Shown: piece after piece, positions 56,307 through 64,000 of the stretch | Layout: the number at the start of each line of letters is the position of its first letter | How positions within the stretch are numbered: position 1 is the stretch's first letter | Assembly (NCBI RefSeq): GCF_031656915.1 | Contig: NZ_CP134227.1 | Coordinates: 434,001 to 498,000, forward strand | Direction: 5' to 3' | DNA: 64,000 bases | Source: Nocardioides marmorisolisilvae | GTDB taxonomy: Bacteria > Actinomycetota > Actinomycetes > Propionibacteriales > Nocardioidaceae | Made by a program: the position numbers and the translations under genes | Notes under the pieces: model-generated | Databases searched by the model: none | What the model saw: only the letters and a program-made list of their open reading frames with translations | Told to the model about the DNA's origin: nothing

Positions 56307-57706
56307 GCGCGGGAACGATTCCTGGGGGAGCCGGACCGGCTGACGGGTTCGCCGATCTGACGGCGGTCGACCGACGACGCCAGCAGCGGGCGTGGAACTG
56401 GTACGACTGGGCGAACTCCGCCTACTACACGACGGTGCTGTCGGTCATGTTCGGGCCGTACCTGGCGACCGTCGCCGGTCGGGCGGCCGGGTGTGCGAGC
56501 GGTGAGGACCCGTGCAGCCGGACCGTGTCGGTGCTCGGCATACCGCTCGCCGCGGGCTCGCTGCCGCTCTACGTGACGACGTTCGCCACCATCGTGAGCG
56601 CGTTCCTGCTGCCGGTGGTCGGGGCATTCGTCGACCGCTCGCCACGCAAGAAGATGCACATGGCCTGGACCGCCTGGGCCGGGGCGTTCTTCTGTGCGTT
56701 GCTGTTCTTCGTCAAGGGCGACGACTGGCAGCTCGGCGTGGTGACCGTGGTGCTGAGCAGTGTTCTTGCCGGCTGCTCGCTGGTCAGCTACTACGCGATC
56801 CTGGTGGACATCTCCACCGAGGAGGAGCGCGACGGTGCCTCCTCCCGCGGCTGGGCGTGGGGCTACCTGGGCGGCGGCATCCTGCTCGCCCTGAACCTGG
56901 TCCTCTTCCTGGGGCACCGCAGCTTCGGGGTCTCCGAGGGGATGGCGGTGCGGGTGTCGCTGCTGTCGGCCGGCCTGTGGTGGGCGGGCTTCACCATCAT
57001 CCCGGTGCTGCGGCTGCGCAACTACGCGCCGCGCGGCGTGGTGCCCGCGCGGGGCACGCTGGTCGAGCGCAGCTTCGGGCAGCTGATCACCACGCTGCGC
57101 GAGCTGCGCGCCTTCCCGATGACCCTGACGTTCCTGGTCGCCTACCTCTTCTACAACGACGGCATCCAGACGGTCCTGTACGCGGCCGCCATCTACGGCG
57201 ACAAGCAGCTGCACCTGTCCCAGACGGTGCTGATCGCGACGATCCTGATGATCCAGTTCGTCGCCTTCGGCGGGGCGCTGTTCTTCGGCCGGATGGCCGC
57301 CCGGCACGGCGCCTACCGGCTGATCCTGACCGGGGTGCTCATCTGGATGGTGGTGGTGATCGCGGCGATGTTCCTGCCGGCCCGGAACGCGGTGTTGTTC
57401 GCGATCCTGGCCATCGTCATCGGCGTGGTGATGGGAGGGACCCAGGCTCTGTCCCGGTCCTTCTTCAGCTTGCTGATCCCGCGTGGCCGCGAGGGCGAGT
57501 ACTTCGCGCTCTACAACGCCGCCGAACGGGGCACGTCCTGGTTCGGGATGCTGCTGTTCGGGCTGGTCTTCCAGTTCAGCGGATCCTATCGGCCCGCGGT
57601 CGCGGCGCTGGTCGTATTCTTCGTGCTCGGCGCGGTGTTCCTCCGGCGGCTGGACCCCGAGCAGGGCATCCGCGAGGCGGGCAACGCCGTACCCGGAGCG
57701 GCGTGA
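56303..57706 (+). CDS. UMF1-type MFS transporter (Atg22-like)
   Basis: 467 residues, 12 helices. The start region RAWNWYDWANSAYYTTVLSVMFGPYL is the UMF1/Atg22 signature, and VGAFVDRSPRKK is the MFS motif A. Late in the protein GGTQALSRSFFSLLIPRGREGEYFALYNAAERG matches the family. In yeast Atg22 exports amino acids from the vacuole; bacterial substrates are not established. Coupled to the GDPD gene by overlap. Confidence 0.88.
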   Translation: MSAGTIPGGAGPADGFADLTAVDRRRQQRAWNWYDWANSAYYTTVLSVMFGPYLATVAGRAAGCASGEDPCSRTVSVLGIPLAAGSLPLYVTTFATIVSAFLLPVVGAFVDRSPRKKMHMAWTAWAGAFFCALLFFVKGDDWQLGVVTVVLSSVLAGCSLVSYYAILVDISTEEERDGASSRGWAWGYLGGGILLALNLVLFLGHRSFGVSEGMAVRVSLLSAGLWWAGFTIIPVLRLRNYAPRGVVPARGTLVERSFGQLITTLRELRAFPMTLTFLVAYLFYNDGIQTVLYAAAIYGDKQLHLSQTVLIATILMIQFVAFGGALFFGRMAARHGAYRLILTGVLIWMVVVIAAMFLPARNAVLFAILAIVIGVVMGGTQALSRSFFSLLIPRGREGEYFALYNAAERGTSWFGMLLFGLVFQFSGSYRPAVAALVVFFVLGAVFLRRLDPEQGIREAGNAVPGAA

Positions 57707-57714
57707 GTCACATC

Positions 57715-57742
57715 GGGAATCCTCGGGGCTGCTGGATCGTTG
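57715..57742 (+). promoter_or_regulatory. SigR/SigH-type promoter of rbpA
   Basis: GGGAAT (57715-57720), 18 bases, then GTTG (57739-57742). This is the exact consensus for the thiol-stress ECF factor SigR of Streptomyces and SigH of mycobacteria (GGAAT-N18-GTT). In Streptomyces rbpA is a known SigR target. It lies 137 bp upstream of the rbpA start. A TACGGT element about 85 bp nearer may be a housekeeping -10. Confidence 0.75.
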
Positions 57743-57878
57743 TGCAGTCAACCGTCGTTTTCGCGTCACGATGCACTTGCCCACGCGTCCCTACGGTTGT
57801 ACGCATGAGGTGAACGACGTCGGCTGTCGGGCCGGTGAGTTCCGCAGAATGACGACGCACGAGCCATGGAGGTGCTCA

Positions 57879-58259
57879 ATGGGAGACCGGACGCTGCGCG
57901 GGGCCCGACTGGGAGGTCAGAGCTTCGAGGACGAGCGCGGGATAGAGTTCGCGGCTCGTCAGCAGGTGGGCTACGCCTGCCCCCAGGGTCACACGTTCGA
58001 GATCACGATGTCGGTCGAGGCCGACGTACCCGCGCTGTGGGAGTGTCCCCGCTGTGGCGCTGAGGCGCGGGCCACCTCCGGGATCGAGCCGGAGCAGAAG
58101 GCGGAGAAGCCCGTACGCACGCACTGGGACATGCTCCTGGAGCGTCGATCGATCAGCGAGCTGGAGGACATCCTCTCCGAGCGGCTGGAGCTGCTCCGGG
58201 GCGGCGAGATCGGGCCGGCGCACCTGCACAGGGCCCGCAAGAAGAAGTCCAAGGTCTGA
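57879..58259 (+). CDS. rbpA: RNA polymerase-binding protein RbpA
   Basis: 126 residues. The zinc-binding pattern is YACPQGHTF ... WECPRCGAEA, the core of RbpA; the C-terminal sigma-interacting part includes RTHWDMLLERRSISELEDILSERLELL. RbpA binds the beta subunit and sigma factor and is essential for open complex formation in actinobacteria. Start ATG 57879 (MGDRTLRGARLGG) is the family start. The upstream SigR-like promoter fits stress control. Confidence 0.95.
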   Translation: MGDRTLRGARLGGQSFEDERGIEFAARQQVGYACPQGHTFEITMSVEADVPALWECPRCGAEARATSGIEPEQKAEKPVRTHWDMLLERRSISELEDILSERLELLRGGEIGPAHLHRARKKKSKV

Positions 58260-58303
58260 TGCGGGCGTCGGCTGACTGCCGGGTGTGATCGACGACTGTG
58301 CAG

Positions 58304-58753
58304 TCAGTCGACGACGGTCCCCCGGACGACGTCCTCGCCCGGCTGACGGGGCCCGGGAGACTGCGGCCCTCGCATGACCAGCCGCCGGCTGACGAAACCT
58401 GCCAGCAGACGTCGGCCCACGGGCCGGGTGAACGGCAGGATGCACAGCATCCCGAAGACGTCGCTGACGAATCCGGGACTGATCATCAGCGTCCCGCCGA
58501 TCAGGATCAGGATGCCGTCGGCCAGCTCGCGCGCCGGCATCCGGCCCGCCTGGAGCGTCATGCGCAGCGCCGTCCAGGCCCGCCGGCCCTCGTGCTTGAC
58601 CAGCCAGGAGCCGAACACGCCATCGGCGATCAGCAACAGGATCGTCCACCAGGCGCCGATCACCTCGCCGACCTGGATGATCACCCAGATCTCCAGCACG
58701 GGTACGGCGATGAAGGCGGCGACCAGCAGCCACCAGGGCAGACGACGTCTCAT
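58304..58753 (-). CDS. FxsA family membrane protein
   Basis: 149 residues with about four hydrophobic stretches. The family core is visible as LVAAFIAVPVLEIWVIIQVGEVIG, GSWLVKHEGRRAW and GGTLMISPGFVSDVFGMLCILPFTRP. In E. coli FxsA affects phage exclusion when overproduced; its role elsewhere is unknown. ATG at 58753 lies 7 bp after the upstream mannosyltransferase stop. Confidence 0.9.
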   Translation of the reverse strand: MRRRLPWWLLVAAFIAVPVLEIWVIIQVGEVIGAWWTILLLIADGVFGSWLVKHEGRRAWTALRMTLQAGRMPARELADGILILIGGTLMISPGFVSDVFGMLCILPFTRPVGRRLLAGFVSRRLVMRGPQSPGPRQPGEDVVRGTVVD

Positions 58754-58760
58754 GACTGGT

Positions 58761-59549
58761 TCAACGCCCGGGAGCGACGCGTTGTTTCCACCGGCGACCG
58801 CGCTCGGCGACTCCCCACGCTGTGATCCTGCGCAGTGACTCCGCGGCCACGGTCGGCGTCATCTTCGACTCGCCGCGCACCCGCTCGACGAACTCGATCG
58901 GCACCTCGACGACACGCAGGCCCGCCCGGACCGCGCGGTAGGCCAGGTCCGCCTGGAACACATAGCCCAGCGAGGCGACCCCCTCCAAGGCGAGCTCCTC
59001 GAGGGCGGTGCGGCGGTAGAGCCGGAATCCGGCAGTGACGTCGCGGATGTCCAAGCCGAGCATCGCCCGGGTGTAGGCGTTCCCGGCGCGCGAGAGCCAC
59101 TCCCGGCGACGTGGCCAGTTCACGATCGAGCCGCCGGGGACCCAGCGGGAGCCGATCGCCACGTCCGCATCGGCCAACGCCGCACGCAGCAGGGCCAGCT
59201 GCTCCGGCTGGTGGGACCCGTCGGCGTCCATCTCGCCGATCACGTCGTACTCCTGCTCCAGCGCCCGGGCGAACCCGGCGAGGTAGGCCGCGCCGAGGCC
59301 CTGCTTGGCGCCGCGGTGCAGCACCGACACGCGCTCGTCCGCCGTCGCGAGCGCGTCGGCCAACGCTCCGGTGCCGTCCGGCGACGCATCGTCGACGACC
59401 AGCACGTGCACGTCCGGCTCGGCACGGTGCAGCCTGCTCAGCAGGGCTTCGAGGTTCTCCGCCTCGTTGTACGTCGGCACCACCATCACGGTCCGTGGGC
59501 CGGTGCCCGAGCCGGGCCGCGTGACCTGGTCGGGCGACGGCACGGTCAT
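58761..59549 (-). CDS. ppm1: Polyprenol monophosphomannose synthase (GT2)
   Basis: 262 residues. GT2 motifs: VVPTYNEAENLEALL, VVDDASPDGTGALADAL, EMDADGSHQPEQL (the DAD metal motif) and VTAGFRLYRRTAL. This matches the dolichol-phosphate mannosyltransferase-type Ppm1/Dpm1, which puts mannose from GDP-mannose on polyprenyl phosphate for lipoglycan and glycoprotein synthesis. There is no membrane tail, so an acyltransferase domain as in M. tuberculosis Ppm1 is absent. ATG at 59549. Confidence 0.92.
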   Translation of the reverse strand: MTVPSPDQVTRPGSGTGPRTVMVVPTYNEAENLEALLSRLHRAEPDVHVLVVDDASPDGTGALADALATADERVSVLHRGAKQGLGAAYLAGFARALEQEYDVIGEMDADGSHQPEQLALLRAALADADVAIGSRWVPGGSIVNWPRRREWLSRAGNAYTRAMLGLDIRDVTAGFRLYRRTALEELALEGVASLGYVFQADLAYRAVRAGLRVVEVPIEFVERVRGESKMTPTVAAESLRRITAWGVAERGRRWKQRVAPGR

Positions 59550-59941
59550 GGCGTCACGCTACGGCGCGACCCGTGTACATGGCAGGGCGGGGGGAGCGTC
59601 GACGCCCTTCGGACCGCCGCGGCACGGGCTGGCTGCTCGTGACGTCGACGTTGTCTACTGGGTGCCGCTCTCCCCCCGTGTTCTCCCATCGCGCAGACAC
59701 CGTGCAATCCGCCACCGTCCGCCCGACGCCGTGGTCGCCGGCGGGGCACGATGGTTCGCCACACGATGCGCACCGCGATGATCTGCCTGGAGGAACGCAG
59801 CACACCCTGCGACCTGAGAGGCGCCTCTGTCAACCCTCCGCTGACCTGCGGTGACACTGCAACGCTGCAGGTCAGCGCGCTAGGCACGAACCCTCAAAAA
59901 ACCAAGGGATTTCAGGTTCCTCGGCGTGTCGCAGGACCGGC
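59550..59941. other. 392-bp intergenic region without a recognised gene
   Basis: This gap lies upstream of the mannosyltransferase gene and downstream of the lysine-degradation operon, both on the minus strand. Open frames up to 113 codons exist but have no family resemblance or ribosome sites and are not called. It holds the hairpin at 59840-59876 and a T-run on the minus strand at about 59895-59900. The rest is GC-rich and featureless as far as I can see; a promoter for the mannosyltransferase should lie here. Confidence 0.5.
59840..59876 (-). terminator. Hairpin downstream of the lysine operon
   Basis: GCTGACCTGC (59840-59849) and GCAGGTCAGC (59867-59876) form a perfect 10-bp stem with a 17-base loop. 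It lies 66 bp beyond the ammonia-lyase stop on the minus strand. A T-run (on the minus strand GGTTTTTTG) occurs on the operon-proximal side, so the order is not that of a classical intrinsic terminator; it may be a protein site instead. Confidence 0.4.
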
Positions 59942-60349
59942 TCAGCGTGGCGGCCCGGGGACAACGACTGTGCCTCTCGCGGTGGTCGCCACCACCGGTT
60001 CGGCGAGCATCTCCGCTGCGGATGTGGAGAGGTCCGGCCGGCCCCGTCCGACCACGACGACGGTGAAGTCGATCACCCGGGAACGCGTCCCGACCCGCAC
60101 CAGCTCGGCGGTGACCTCGAGCACGTCCCCGGCCCGCACCGGGGCGCGGAACTGCACGTCGTCGTACGACGCGAACAGGCCCTCGTCACCGTCGGTGCGG
60201 ATGCACATCTCGGTGGCGACGTCCCCGAACAGGCCGAGGCTGTAGGCGCCGTCGACGAGGCTCCCGGCGTAGTGCGCGTGGGAGTAGGGCACGTACCGAC
60301 GGTGGGTCACGCTGAGGCCCGGCTCGGGCGGAACGGTGGGCTGAGTCAT
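59942..60349 (-). CDS. kal: 3-aminobutyryl-CoA ammonia-lyase
   Basis: 135 residues, hotdog fold. HAHYAGSLVDGAYSLGLFGDVATEMCIRTDGDEGLFASYDDVQF in parts is the conserved stretch of clostridial and fusobacterial Kal. It removes ammonia from 3-aminobutyryl-CoA to give crotonyl-CoA, the last specific step of the lysine (beta-lysine) pathway. It overlaps kamE by four bases (ATGA). The pathway context makes this more likely than a generic MaoC-like thioesterase. Confidence 0.85.
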   Translation of the reverse strand: MTQPTVPPEPGLSVTHRRYVPYSHAHYAGSLVDGAYSLGLFGDVATEMCIRTDGDEGLFASYDDVQFRAPVRAGDVLEVTAELVRVGTRSRVIDFTVVVVGRGRPDLSTSAAEMLAEPVVATTARGTVVVPGPPR

Positions 60350-61098
60350 GACGCCATCCTCTCGGTGACCAGCCGATGGACCAGGTAGCTGGCCACGTCG
60401 CCCGGCGTGGCGCCGCGGGTGAAGATCCGGTCGACCCCGAGCTCGGCGGCCATCGTCTCTTCGAACCGCGGACCGCCGACCACGAGCAGCGGCCGGTGTG
60501 CTTCGTCGAAGGCCTCGCGGAACGCGGCCGACATCTCCTTGGTGTTCAGCACGTGTGCGTCTCGCTGGGTGACGACCTGGGAGACCAGAACGGCGTCGGC
60601 CGCCTCCTCGACGGCTCGGTTGACCAGCTCCGGGACCGACACCTGCGCTCCGAGATTCACCACCTTCAGCTCGCGGTAGTACTCCAGGCCCTTCTCGCCG
60701 GCGAAGCCCTTGATGTTCAAGATGGCGTCGATGCCCACCGTGTGGGCGTCGGTGCCGATGCAGCCGCCGACGACCACCAGCCGCCGTCGCAGACCCGCCT
60801 TGACGGCGGCGTTCACCTCCTTGGGGGTGAGCAGGGGGTAGTCGCGCTCGATGACCCGGACGGCCGTGGGATCGACGAGGTGGTTGACCCGGCCGTAGAC
60901 GACGAAGAACGTGAAGCCCTCCCCGATCGCCCGCGCGTGCACCACCAGGGCAGGATCCATGCCCATCTTGTTGGCGAGCTGGACCGCGGCCCCCTCCGCA
61001 AGCTTGTCGTGCGCCAGGGGCAGCGTGAACGACAGCTGCACCATGCCGTCGCCGGTGGTGTCGCCGTACGGCCTGATCGGGCCCGTTCGGGTGCTCAT
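60346..61098 (-). CDS. kamE: Lysine 5,6-aminomutase beta subunit
   Basis: 250 residues. The cobalamin-binding DxHxxG is DAHTVG (Asp117, His119, Gly122) in a Rossmann domain, followed eleven residues after the histidine by Lys130 (NIKGFAG). That lysine corresponds to the PLP-binding Lys144 of the clostridial enzyme. The subunit holds adenosylcobalamin and moves the terminal amino group of beta-lysine or D-lysine. ATG at 61098 overlaps the kamD stop. Confidence 0.93.
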   Translation of the reverse strand: MSTRTGPIRPYGDTTGDGMVQLSFTLPLAHDKLAEGAAVQLANKMGMDPALVVHARAIGEGFTFFVVYGRVNHLVDPTAVRVIERDYPLLTPKEVNAAVKAGLRRRLVVVGGCIGTDAHTVGIDAILNIKGFAGEKGLEYYRELKVVNLGAQVSVPELVNRAVEEAADAVLVSQVVTQRDAHVLNTKEMSAAFREAFDEAHRPLLVVGGPRFEETMAAELGVDRIFTRGATPGDVASYLVHRLVTERMAS

Positions 61099-62669
61099 CG
61101 TTCCATCGCCTCGCTCGCCGGGTTGAAGTAGTCGTCGGCCTTCTCCGCCACTCCGTCCAGTCCGCGGCCGCCGTCGGCCGGTCGTCTCATGAGGCCGAAG
61201 GTGCCGTCGGCGATGGCGTCGAGCAGGCCGCCCCCGGTGGACGACGGAGGATGGGCGAGGATCTGCTCCATCAGATCGAGGCTCTCGCGCAGCACCCGGG
61301 TCGCTCGCTGGGCGATGAACCCGTCCGGGGCGGGGTGGAAGTCCTCGTGCAGGTTGCCGGCGGCGTTGAGCACGTACCGGACGTTCTGCAGCGCGAGGTC
61401 GCGGTCCGATAGCCACGGCGTCACCACGGCCTCGGTCATCATCCCGACCAGCAGGATCCCCTGCCCGGTGAGCGCGCCGGCCAGGTTGAAGAACCCGTCG
61501 AGCAGGTAGCCGCGGAAGACGTCTCCGGTCATGTGCCGGGTCGGCGGCATCCACTTCAGTGGGGCCTTCGGGAACAGTGCCCGGGCCAGCAGCGCGTGCG
61601 CCAGCTCGAGACGGAAGGAGTCGGGCAGGGTCGGGTCGATCTCGAACGCATGACCCAGGCCGAGCTGCCAGTCCTCGAGGCCCGCCTCCTTGGCGAAGTA
61701 CTCGTTGAGCAGCTGGCTCGTGGTGACCGTGTGTGCCGCGTCGACCGCGTCCGCGGTGGTGAGGTAGTTGTCCTCGCCGGTGTTGATGATGATCCCGGCG
61801 CGCGCGTGCACCTGCCGGCTGAACCGCTGGTCGACGAAGGTGCGGACCGGGTTGATGTCGCGGAACAGGATCCCGTACATCGAGTCGTTCAGCATCATGT
61901 CCAGACGCTCCAGTCCGGCCATCACGGCGATCTCGGGCATGCACAGCCCGCTCGCGTAGTTGGTGAGCCGGACGTAGCGGCCGAGCTCCCGGCTGGTCTC
62001 GTCGAGCGCGGCCCGCATCAGCCGGAAGTTCTCCTGGGTGGCGTAGGTGCCGGCGAACCCCTCACGGGTGGCGCCCTCGGGGACGTAGTCGAGCAGCGAC
62101 TGACCGGTCGAGCGGATCACCGCGATCACGTCGGCGCCCTCCCGCGCGGCCAGCTGTGCCTGAGGGATGTCCTCGTAGATGTCGCCGGTCGCGACGATCA
62201 GGTAGATCCACGGCTTGCTCGGGGCGTCTCCCACGCGCTGCACGAGCCGCTCCCGCTCGCGCCGACGGCGGTCGATCTGCCGCAGGCCCGCTCCCACCTG
62301 ACGCCGCGCCAGGCTGCTGGCCCGCTGCAGGTCGCGTCCGGTCGGGACGCGCATCGTCACCGAGCCCGCGGCGGCCTTCTGGGCCAGGGTGAGCAGGTCC
62401 TCTGCCTCACCGCGCACCAGCGCGTCCCACACCGGGAGCGCCACGCCGTGCTCGAGACCGACGTCGGCGCGCACCACGTCGGCGAGGCGGTTCGCCCACG
62501 GGATGCCGTCGGTGTCGGCCCCGGACAGGCCGGCCAGGCGCAGCGTGGCGCGCTCGACTGACACGGTCGTGTGTGACTGGGCAAGCCGGACGATCGGCCG
62601 GCCGACCCTGCGGGCCAGCGTCCGGGCACGGCGTACGTCGGCGGCGTCCAACTGCAGCACCGGCTTCAT
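61095..62669 (-). CDS. kamD: Lysine 5,6-aminomutase alpha subunit
   Basis: 524 residues, a TIM-barrel of the adenosylcobalamin mutase type. Recognisable segments are WIYLIVATGDIYEDIPQAQLAAREGADVIAVIRSTGQSLLDYVPEG in parts, NYASGLCMPEIAVMAGLERLDMMLNDSMYGILFRDIN, and GEDNYLTTADAVDAAHTVTTSQLLNEYFAKEAGL. It binds the substrate and works with KamE. ATG at 62669 shares one base with the stop of the upstream amidohydrolase (TGATG). The remaining pathway genes (kamA, kdd, kce) are not in the window. Confidence 0.93.
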   Translation of the reverse strand: MKPVLQLDAADVRRARTLARRVGRPIVRLAQSHTTVSVERATLRLAGLSGADTDGIPWANRLADVVRADVGLEHGVALPVWDALVRGEAEDLLTLAQKAAAGSVTMRVPTGRDLQRASSLARRQVGAGLRQIDRRRRERERLVQRVGDAPSKPWIYLIVATGDIYEDIPQAQLAAREGADVIAVIRSTGQSLLDYVPEGATREGFAGTYATQENFRLMRAALDETSRELGRYVRLTNYASGLCMPEIAVMAGLERLDMMLNDSMYGILFRDINPVRTFVDQRFSRQVHARAGIIINTGEDNYLTTADAVDAAHTVTTSQLLNEYFAKEAGLEDWQLGLGHAFEIDPTLPDSFRLELAHALLARALFPKAPLKWMPPTRHMTGDVFRGYLLDGFFNLAGALTGQGILLVGMMTEAVVTPWLSDRDLALQNVRYVLNAAGNLHEDFHPAPDGFIAQRATRVLRESLDLMEQILAHPPSSTGGGLLDAIADGTFGLMRRPADGGRGLDGVAEKADDYFNPASEAMER

Positions 62670-64000
62670 CAGGCCTCCCTCCCCACGGCACGGCCGTGGA
62701 CGTAGAGCGTGCGGAGCGCGGGAGCCGGGACGTCCTCGGCGAGCAGAGGGAGGGTGCCCTCCAGCCCGCCGGCGCAGTCCCAGACAGCCAGGTGGGCCGG
62801 CGCTCCGGTCCGGACCCTGCCGACGCCGTCCTGGCGCGCGGCGTGCCAGCCCCCGGCGGTGTGCGCCTCGAACGCGGCCGTGGGGGTGATCCGCTGGGTC
62901 ACGTCGCGGTGCTCGATGGCGGACCGCACCGCACCCCACGGGTCGATCGGAGTGACCGGGGTATCGGACCCGAAGGCCATCGCCACCCCCGCCCGGTGCA
63001 TGGATCCGAGCGGGTTCATGTCGTGCCAGCGTTCGCCCAGGCGCGTCGCATACATCTGGTCGGGGCCGCCCCACAGCGCGTCGAACGCGGGCTGCATGCT
63101 GGCCACGATCCCGAGCTCGGCCAGGCGTGCGATCAGCTCGGGCGAGGGCATCTCGACGTGCTCGAGACGGTGCCGGGCCGCACGGACGGCATCAGCGCCG
63201 ACCCTCTCGACGAGGAGCGTCAGACCGACGACGACCGCGTCCAGGCCGGCCTCGCCGATGCAGTGGAACCCGCCTTGGACGCCCGCCCGGGTGCACGCCT
63301 CCAGATGCTCGGCGATCTCCTCCGGGCTGAGGAAGGTGTGGCCGTGGTTGTCCGGGTCGTCGTCGTACCCGTGGTGCAGCGCTGCCGTGCGGGAGCCGAT
63401 CGCGCCGTCCACGTTGAGGTCGCCGGCCAGGCCCGCCGCGCCCAGCTCGGCAAGCCGGTCGAACGCGTCTCGCTGACCCCAGTAGAACGTCGGCAGCAGG
63501 CCGGTGAGCTCGGCGGCGTGCCGCACCAGGTCCAGCTCGTAGGCAGGACCGATGTGCGGCGCGGCGGCCTCGTGGAATCCGGCGATGCCGGCGGCAGCCA
63601 TCGCCTGCACGGCGGCACGGGCCGCGACGAGTCGCTGCTCGGGGCCGACCAGCGTGCCCAGCGCCTCGCTGGCGGCCTGACGTGCGTCGCGCTCGAGCCG
63701 GCCGGAGGCGTCGAAGCCGTCGGTGCCCGCCAGCACCGGCACCACGTCGAGCAACGACGGGGAGACGATGCACGAGTGGCAGTCGCGTCGTTCGAGCAGC
63801 ACGAGACGCCCCGGGGCCGCGCGGTCGAGCTCGGCTGCGGTCGGGGGCCGGCCCTCCGGCCAGGCATGCTCCTCCCAGCCGGTCCCGACCAGGACGCCGG
63901 TGGGCTGCATCCGGGCGAGCGTGGCGACCGCGTCGAGGGCCTCCGCCAGCGATCTGGTTGCCCTCAGGTCGAGCCGGGTCAGACCGAACCCGGTGAGCAC
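62669..64000 (-). CDS. Amidohydrolase family protein (YtcJ-like), 5' end beyond the window
   Basis: 443 residues are visible, but the open frame reaches the edge and the N-terminal beta domain and HxH metal motif are missing, so the gene begins outside. The part seen includes LDLRATRSLAEALDAV, GFHCIGEAGLDAVV, RHRLEHVEMPSPELIARLAELGIVASMQP, and FGSDTPVTPIDPW, typical of amidohydrolase family 3. The substrate is unknown. It overlaps kamD by one base and is therefore in the lysine operon, possibly releasing lysine or a derivative from an N-acyl or lactam compound. Confidence 0.85.
   Translation of the reverse strand: MLTGFGLTRLDLRATRSLAEALDAVATLARMQPTGVLVGTGWEEHAWPEGRPPTAAELDRAAPGRLVLLERRDCHSCIVSPSLLDVVPVLAGTDGFDASGRLERDARQAASEALGTLVGPEQRLVAARAAVQAMAAAGIAGFHEAAAPHIGPAYELDLVRHAAELTGLLPTFYWGQRDAFDRLAELGAAGLAGDLNVDGAIGSRTAALHHGYDDDPDNHGHTFLSPEEIAEHLEACTRAGVQGGFHCIGEAGLDAVVVGLTLLVERVGADAVRAARHRLEHVEMPSPELIARLAELGIVASMQPAFDALWGGPDQMYATRLGERWHDMNPLGSMHRAGVAMAFGSDTPVTPIDPWGAVRSAIEHRDVTQRITPTAAFEAHTAGGWHAARQDGVGRVRTGAPAHLAVWDCAGGLEGTLPLLAEDVPAPALRTLYVHGRAVGREA

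Noticed and set aside
59546-59887. 113-codon minus-strand open frame in the long gap
   Set aside because: Arg/Pro-rich composition, no ribosome site, no family resemblance, and it overlaps the start of the mannosyltransferase gene.

Overview
The window is high-GC actinobacterial chromosome with tightly packed genes, many ATGA/GTGA overlaps and frequent GTG starts. Several markers point to an actinobacterium: RbpA, F420-type oxidoreductases, an Rv2629-like baeRF protein, a DUF5709 protein, and the gene order pgsA - DUF881 - small basic protein - DUF881 - gcvH - GarA-type FHA protein - MerR - DUF151 - MerR - gcvP, which matches the Rv1822-Rv1832 region of Mycobacterium tuberculosis. Overall gene content resembles Nocardioides or a relative; that assignment is inference, not proof.

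Layout. 1-4730 (minus): a caa3-type cytochrome oxidase operon (ctaC, ctaD, ctaE, a small membrane protein, partial ctaG). 4957-10055 (plus, divergent): a System I cytochrome c maturation operon (ccmC, D, E, F, G, H/I) ending in a cupredoxin-like lipoprotein. The oxidase subunit II carries a covalent c-heme domain, so the two operons make functional sense together; ccmA and ccmB are not here. 10144-13317: small conserved genes and a zinc alcohol dehydrogenase. 13495-20727: a branched-chain-amino-acid-type ABC importer (lipoprotein, fused LivH-LivM permease, two ATPases) followed by two unrecognised exported or membrane proteins. 20805-29614: phospholipid synthase, DUF881/SBP cluster, glycine cleavage H protein, GarA-like FHA protein, two MerR regulators, a DUF151 protein, a glycine riboswitch and gcvP. 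29611-31703: two hydrolases.

31727-31921 holds an unusual array of nine 21-bp units arranged as a large inverted repeat between convergent genes. 31927-39034 (minus): tldE, tldD, sbcC, sbcD. 39083-44071: fdhD and an outward-facing lipoprotein gene that appear to share a 10-bp stretch as overlapping leaderless promoters, then OsmC, cyclophilin, ArsR/AHSA1 pair and a methyltransferase. A strong candidate for the chromosome dimer resolution site dif lies at 44128-44153. Gene orientation is mostly plus to its left and mostly minus to its right, as expected if it marks the replication terminus.

44197-53479: nitroreductase, GrpB-like protein, cyclopropane fatty acid synthase, UvrA-like ATPase, VOC/AraC pair, MFS transporter, ROK kinase. 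53626-55152: a MurA-type enolpyruvyl transferase fused to an N-terminal XRE DNA-binding domain, behind a perfect 18-bp palindrome. 55176-59549: zinc-ribbon protein, GDPD, UMF1-type transporter, rbpA behind a SigR-like promoter, FxsA, polyprenol-phosphate mannosyltransferase. 59942-64000 (minus): partial lysine (beta-lysine) degradation operon: 3-aminobutyryl-CoA ammonia-lyase, lysine 5,6-aminomutase beta and alpha, and an amidohydrolase cut by the window edge.

No tRNA, rRNA, insertion sequence, prophage or CRISPR array was recognised.
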